A program made the translations under genes and the position numbers. From Armatimonadota bacterium (GTDB taxonomy: Bacteria; Sysuimicrobiota; Sysuimicrobiia; Sysuimicrobiales; Humicultoraceae): DNA of 64,000 nucleotides. Shown here piece after piece: positions 63,596 through 64,000 of this stretch (its first letter is position 1; each line of letters opens with the position of its first letter). Location: NCBI GenBank assembly GCA_031459855.1, contig JAVKHP010000001.1, forward strand, positions 974,059-1,038,058, written 5' to 3'. The notes below the pieces were generated by a model. That model was not told the origin of the DNA. It did no database searches and saw nothing but the letters and a program-made list of their open reading frames with translations.

Positions 63596-63945
63596 GGGCG
63601 ACAGCGAAGCGGTGGGGGCTGGCCAGGCTTGCGTGGCTTGTCGACCTGCAACGCCGGTGGCCTACGATCGTGGGGCCAACGTTGGCCAGGCTGTCGTGGC
63701 CCGAGCGTGTGCGGGGCGATGCGTTGGTCGTGGCGGCGAGGCAGCCGGCGGTCGCGCAGGAACTCCGATGGCGAGAGCGTGCGATTTTGCAGGCGGCGGG
63801 AACCGGGCAAGAAGGGTGGCCTGCCCGTCTCCGGGTGGTCGTGCGGACGCGGTTGCCAGGTGGGGTCCGGCGGGCTGCGTCCAGCGGAGTGCGCGGCGGA
63901 CACGGTCGCTCGGTGGGTGGTACCACCCACCGTCGTCAGGGGTGA
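63568..63945 (+). CDS. dciA: DciA-like DUF721 protein
   Basis: 125 residues. The DUF721 pattern is ARLAWLVDLQRRWPTIVGPTLARLSWPERVRGDALVVAA then QELRWRERAIL. DciA-type proteins assist loading of the DnaB helicase, and this position after recF is common in Actinobacteria and related groups. It overlaps recF by 28 bp. Confidence 0.82.
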   Translation: MVAPIRDVLGATAKRWGLARLAWLVDLQRRWPTIVGPTLARLSWPERVRGDALVVAARQPAVAQELRWRERAILQAAGTGQEGWPARLRVVVRTRLPGGVRRAASSGVRGGHGRSVGGTTHRRQG

Positions 63946-63949
63946 GAGG

Positions 63950-64000
63950 GTGCTGGTCTACCTGGGGGCCGATCTGGTCGTGGACGCCAGGGAAGTCGTG
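63950..64000 (+). CDS. remB: RemB/YaaB-like DUF370 protein, 5' part (truncated by window)
   Basis: Seventeen residues are visible from a GTG at 63950: VLVYLGADLVVDAREVV, close to the start of B. subtilis RemB (Y-HLG-DFVVS-RDIV). It starts 4 bp after the DciA stop, and gyrB would be expected downstream. RemA/RemB family proteins regulate biofilm matrix genes. Confidence 0.7.
   Translation, partial: MLVYLGADLVVDAREVV

Noticed and set aside
1-64000. CRISPR arrays, tRNA, rRNA and insertion sequences
   Set aside because: No regular short-repeat/spacer array, no tRNA-like arm sequence in the gaps and no transposase-like protein was seen; the oriC repeats are origin iterations, not CRISPR.

Overview
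This is a high-GC bacterial chromosome segment running from the edge of a peptide/polysaccharide gene cluster (left) to the replication origin (right). The origin side has the order typical of Bacillota and related Terrabacteria: parB-parA, rsmG, jag, yidC, yidD, rnpA, rpmH, oriC, dnaA, dnaN, recF, dciA, remB. LexA sits behind two Gram-positive-like operators, and the glycine cleavage P-protein is split (gcvPA/gcvPB). I infer a deep-branching, high-GC Terrabacteria-type organism (Bacillota-like or a neighbouring candidate phylum). No rRNA or other strong phylogenetic marker was available to fix this.

Positions 1-1921 (+) hold the end of a lasso-peptide-type cluster: a truncated asparagine-synthase-like cyclase, an HPr-kinase-like lasso peptide kinase and a B2 transglutaminase-like protease. 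From 28892 down to 1905 (-) runs one long exopolysaccharide cluster. It starts with a small unknown gene coupled to a NusG/RfaH-like antiterminator. Export and length-control genes follow (SLBB protein, Wzz-like protein and a BY-kinase whose P-loop lysine is lost). Then come heptose and CDP-sugar genes, two phosphoglycosyl transferases, glycosyltransferases, a Wzx flippase, a Wzy polymerase, an acetyltransferase and a nucleotidyltransferase. A LuxR-type regulator (29249-29887) and UDP-glucose dehydrogenase/UDP-xylose synthase (30283-32930) lie next to it.

Positions 32927-38331 hold a cellulose-synthase-like glycosyltransferase with a GH26-like hydrolase, and two convergent hydrolases (GH39-like and GH2-like). 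The hydrolase pair is preceded by a clear class I cyclic-di-GMP (GEMM) riboswitch whose 3' end overlaps the Shine-Dalgarno of the first gene. Cyclic-di-GMP therefore probably sets the balance between making and trimming the polysaccharide.

Positions 38735-43874 are housekeeping: thioredoxin reductase and thioredoxin, a TPR protein, a receiver-like protein, an RNase H-like protein and LexA. Positions 53747 down to 44298 (-) form a tightly packed operon in which most neighbours overlap by ATGA/GTGA: parA, parB, HD hydrolase, DUF554, DUF4446, phosphoribosyltransferase, gcvT, gcvH, gcvPA, gcvPB and a threonine dehydratase-like gene.

The origin region (54094-64000) carries several unusual structures. 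An exact 853-bp tandem duplication yields a second rsmG and an RsmG-Jag chimera. Five 60-63-bp iterated units and a 31-bp palindrome of DnaA boxes lie upstream of dnaA. A DnaA-trio-like element lies in the dnaA-dnaN spacer. A GHKL ATPase-winged-helix gene lies between oriC and dnaA. A broken S4-domain (rlbA/yaaA) gene lies between dnaN and recF.
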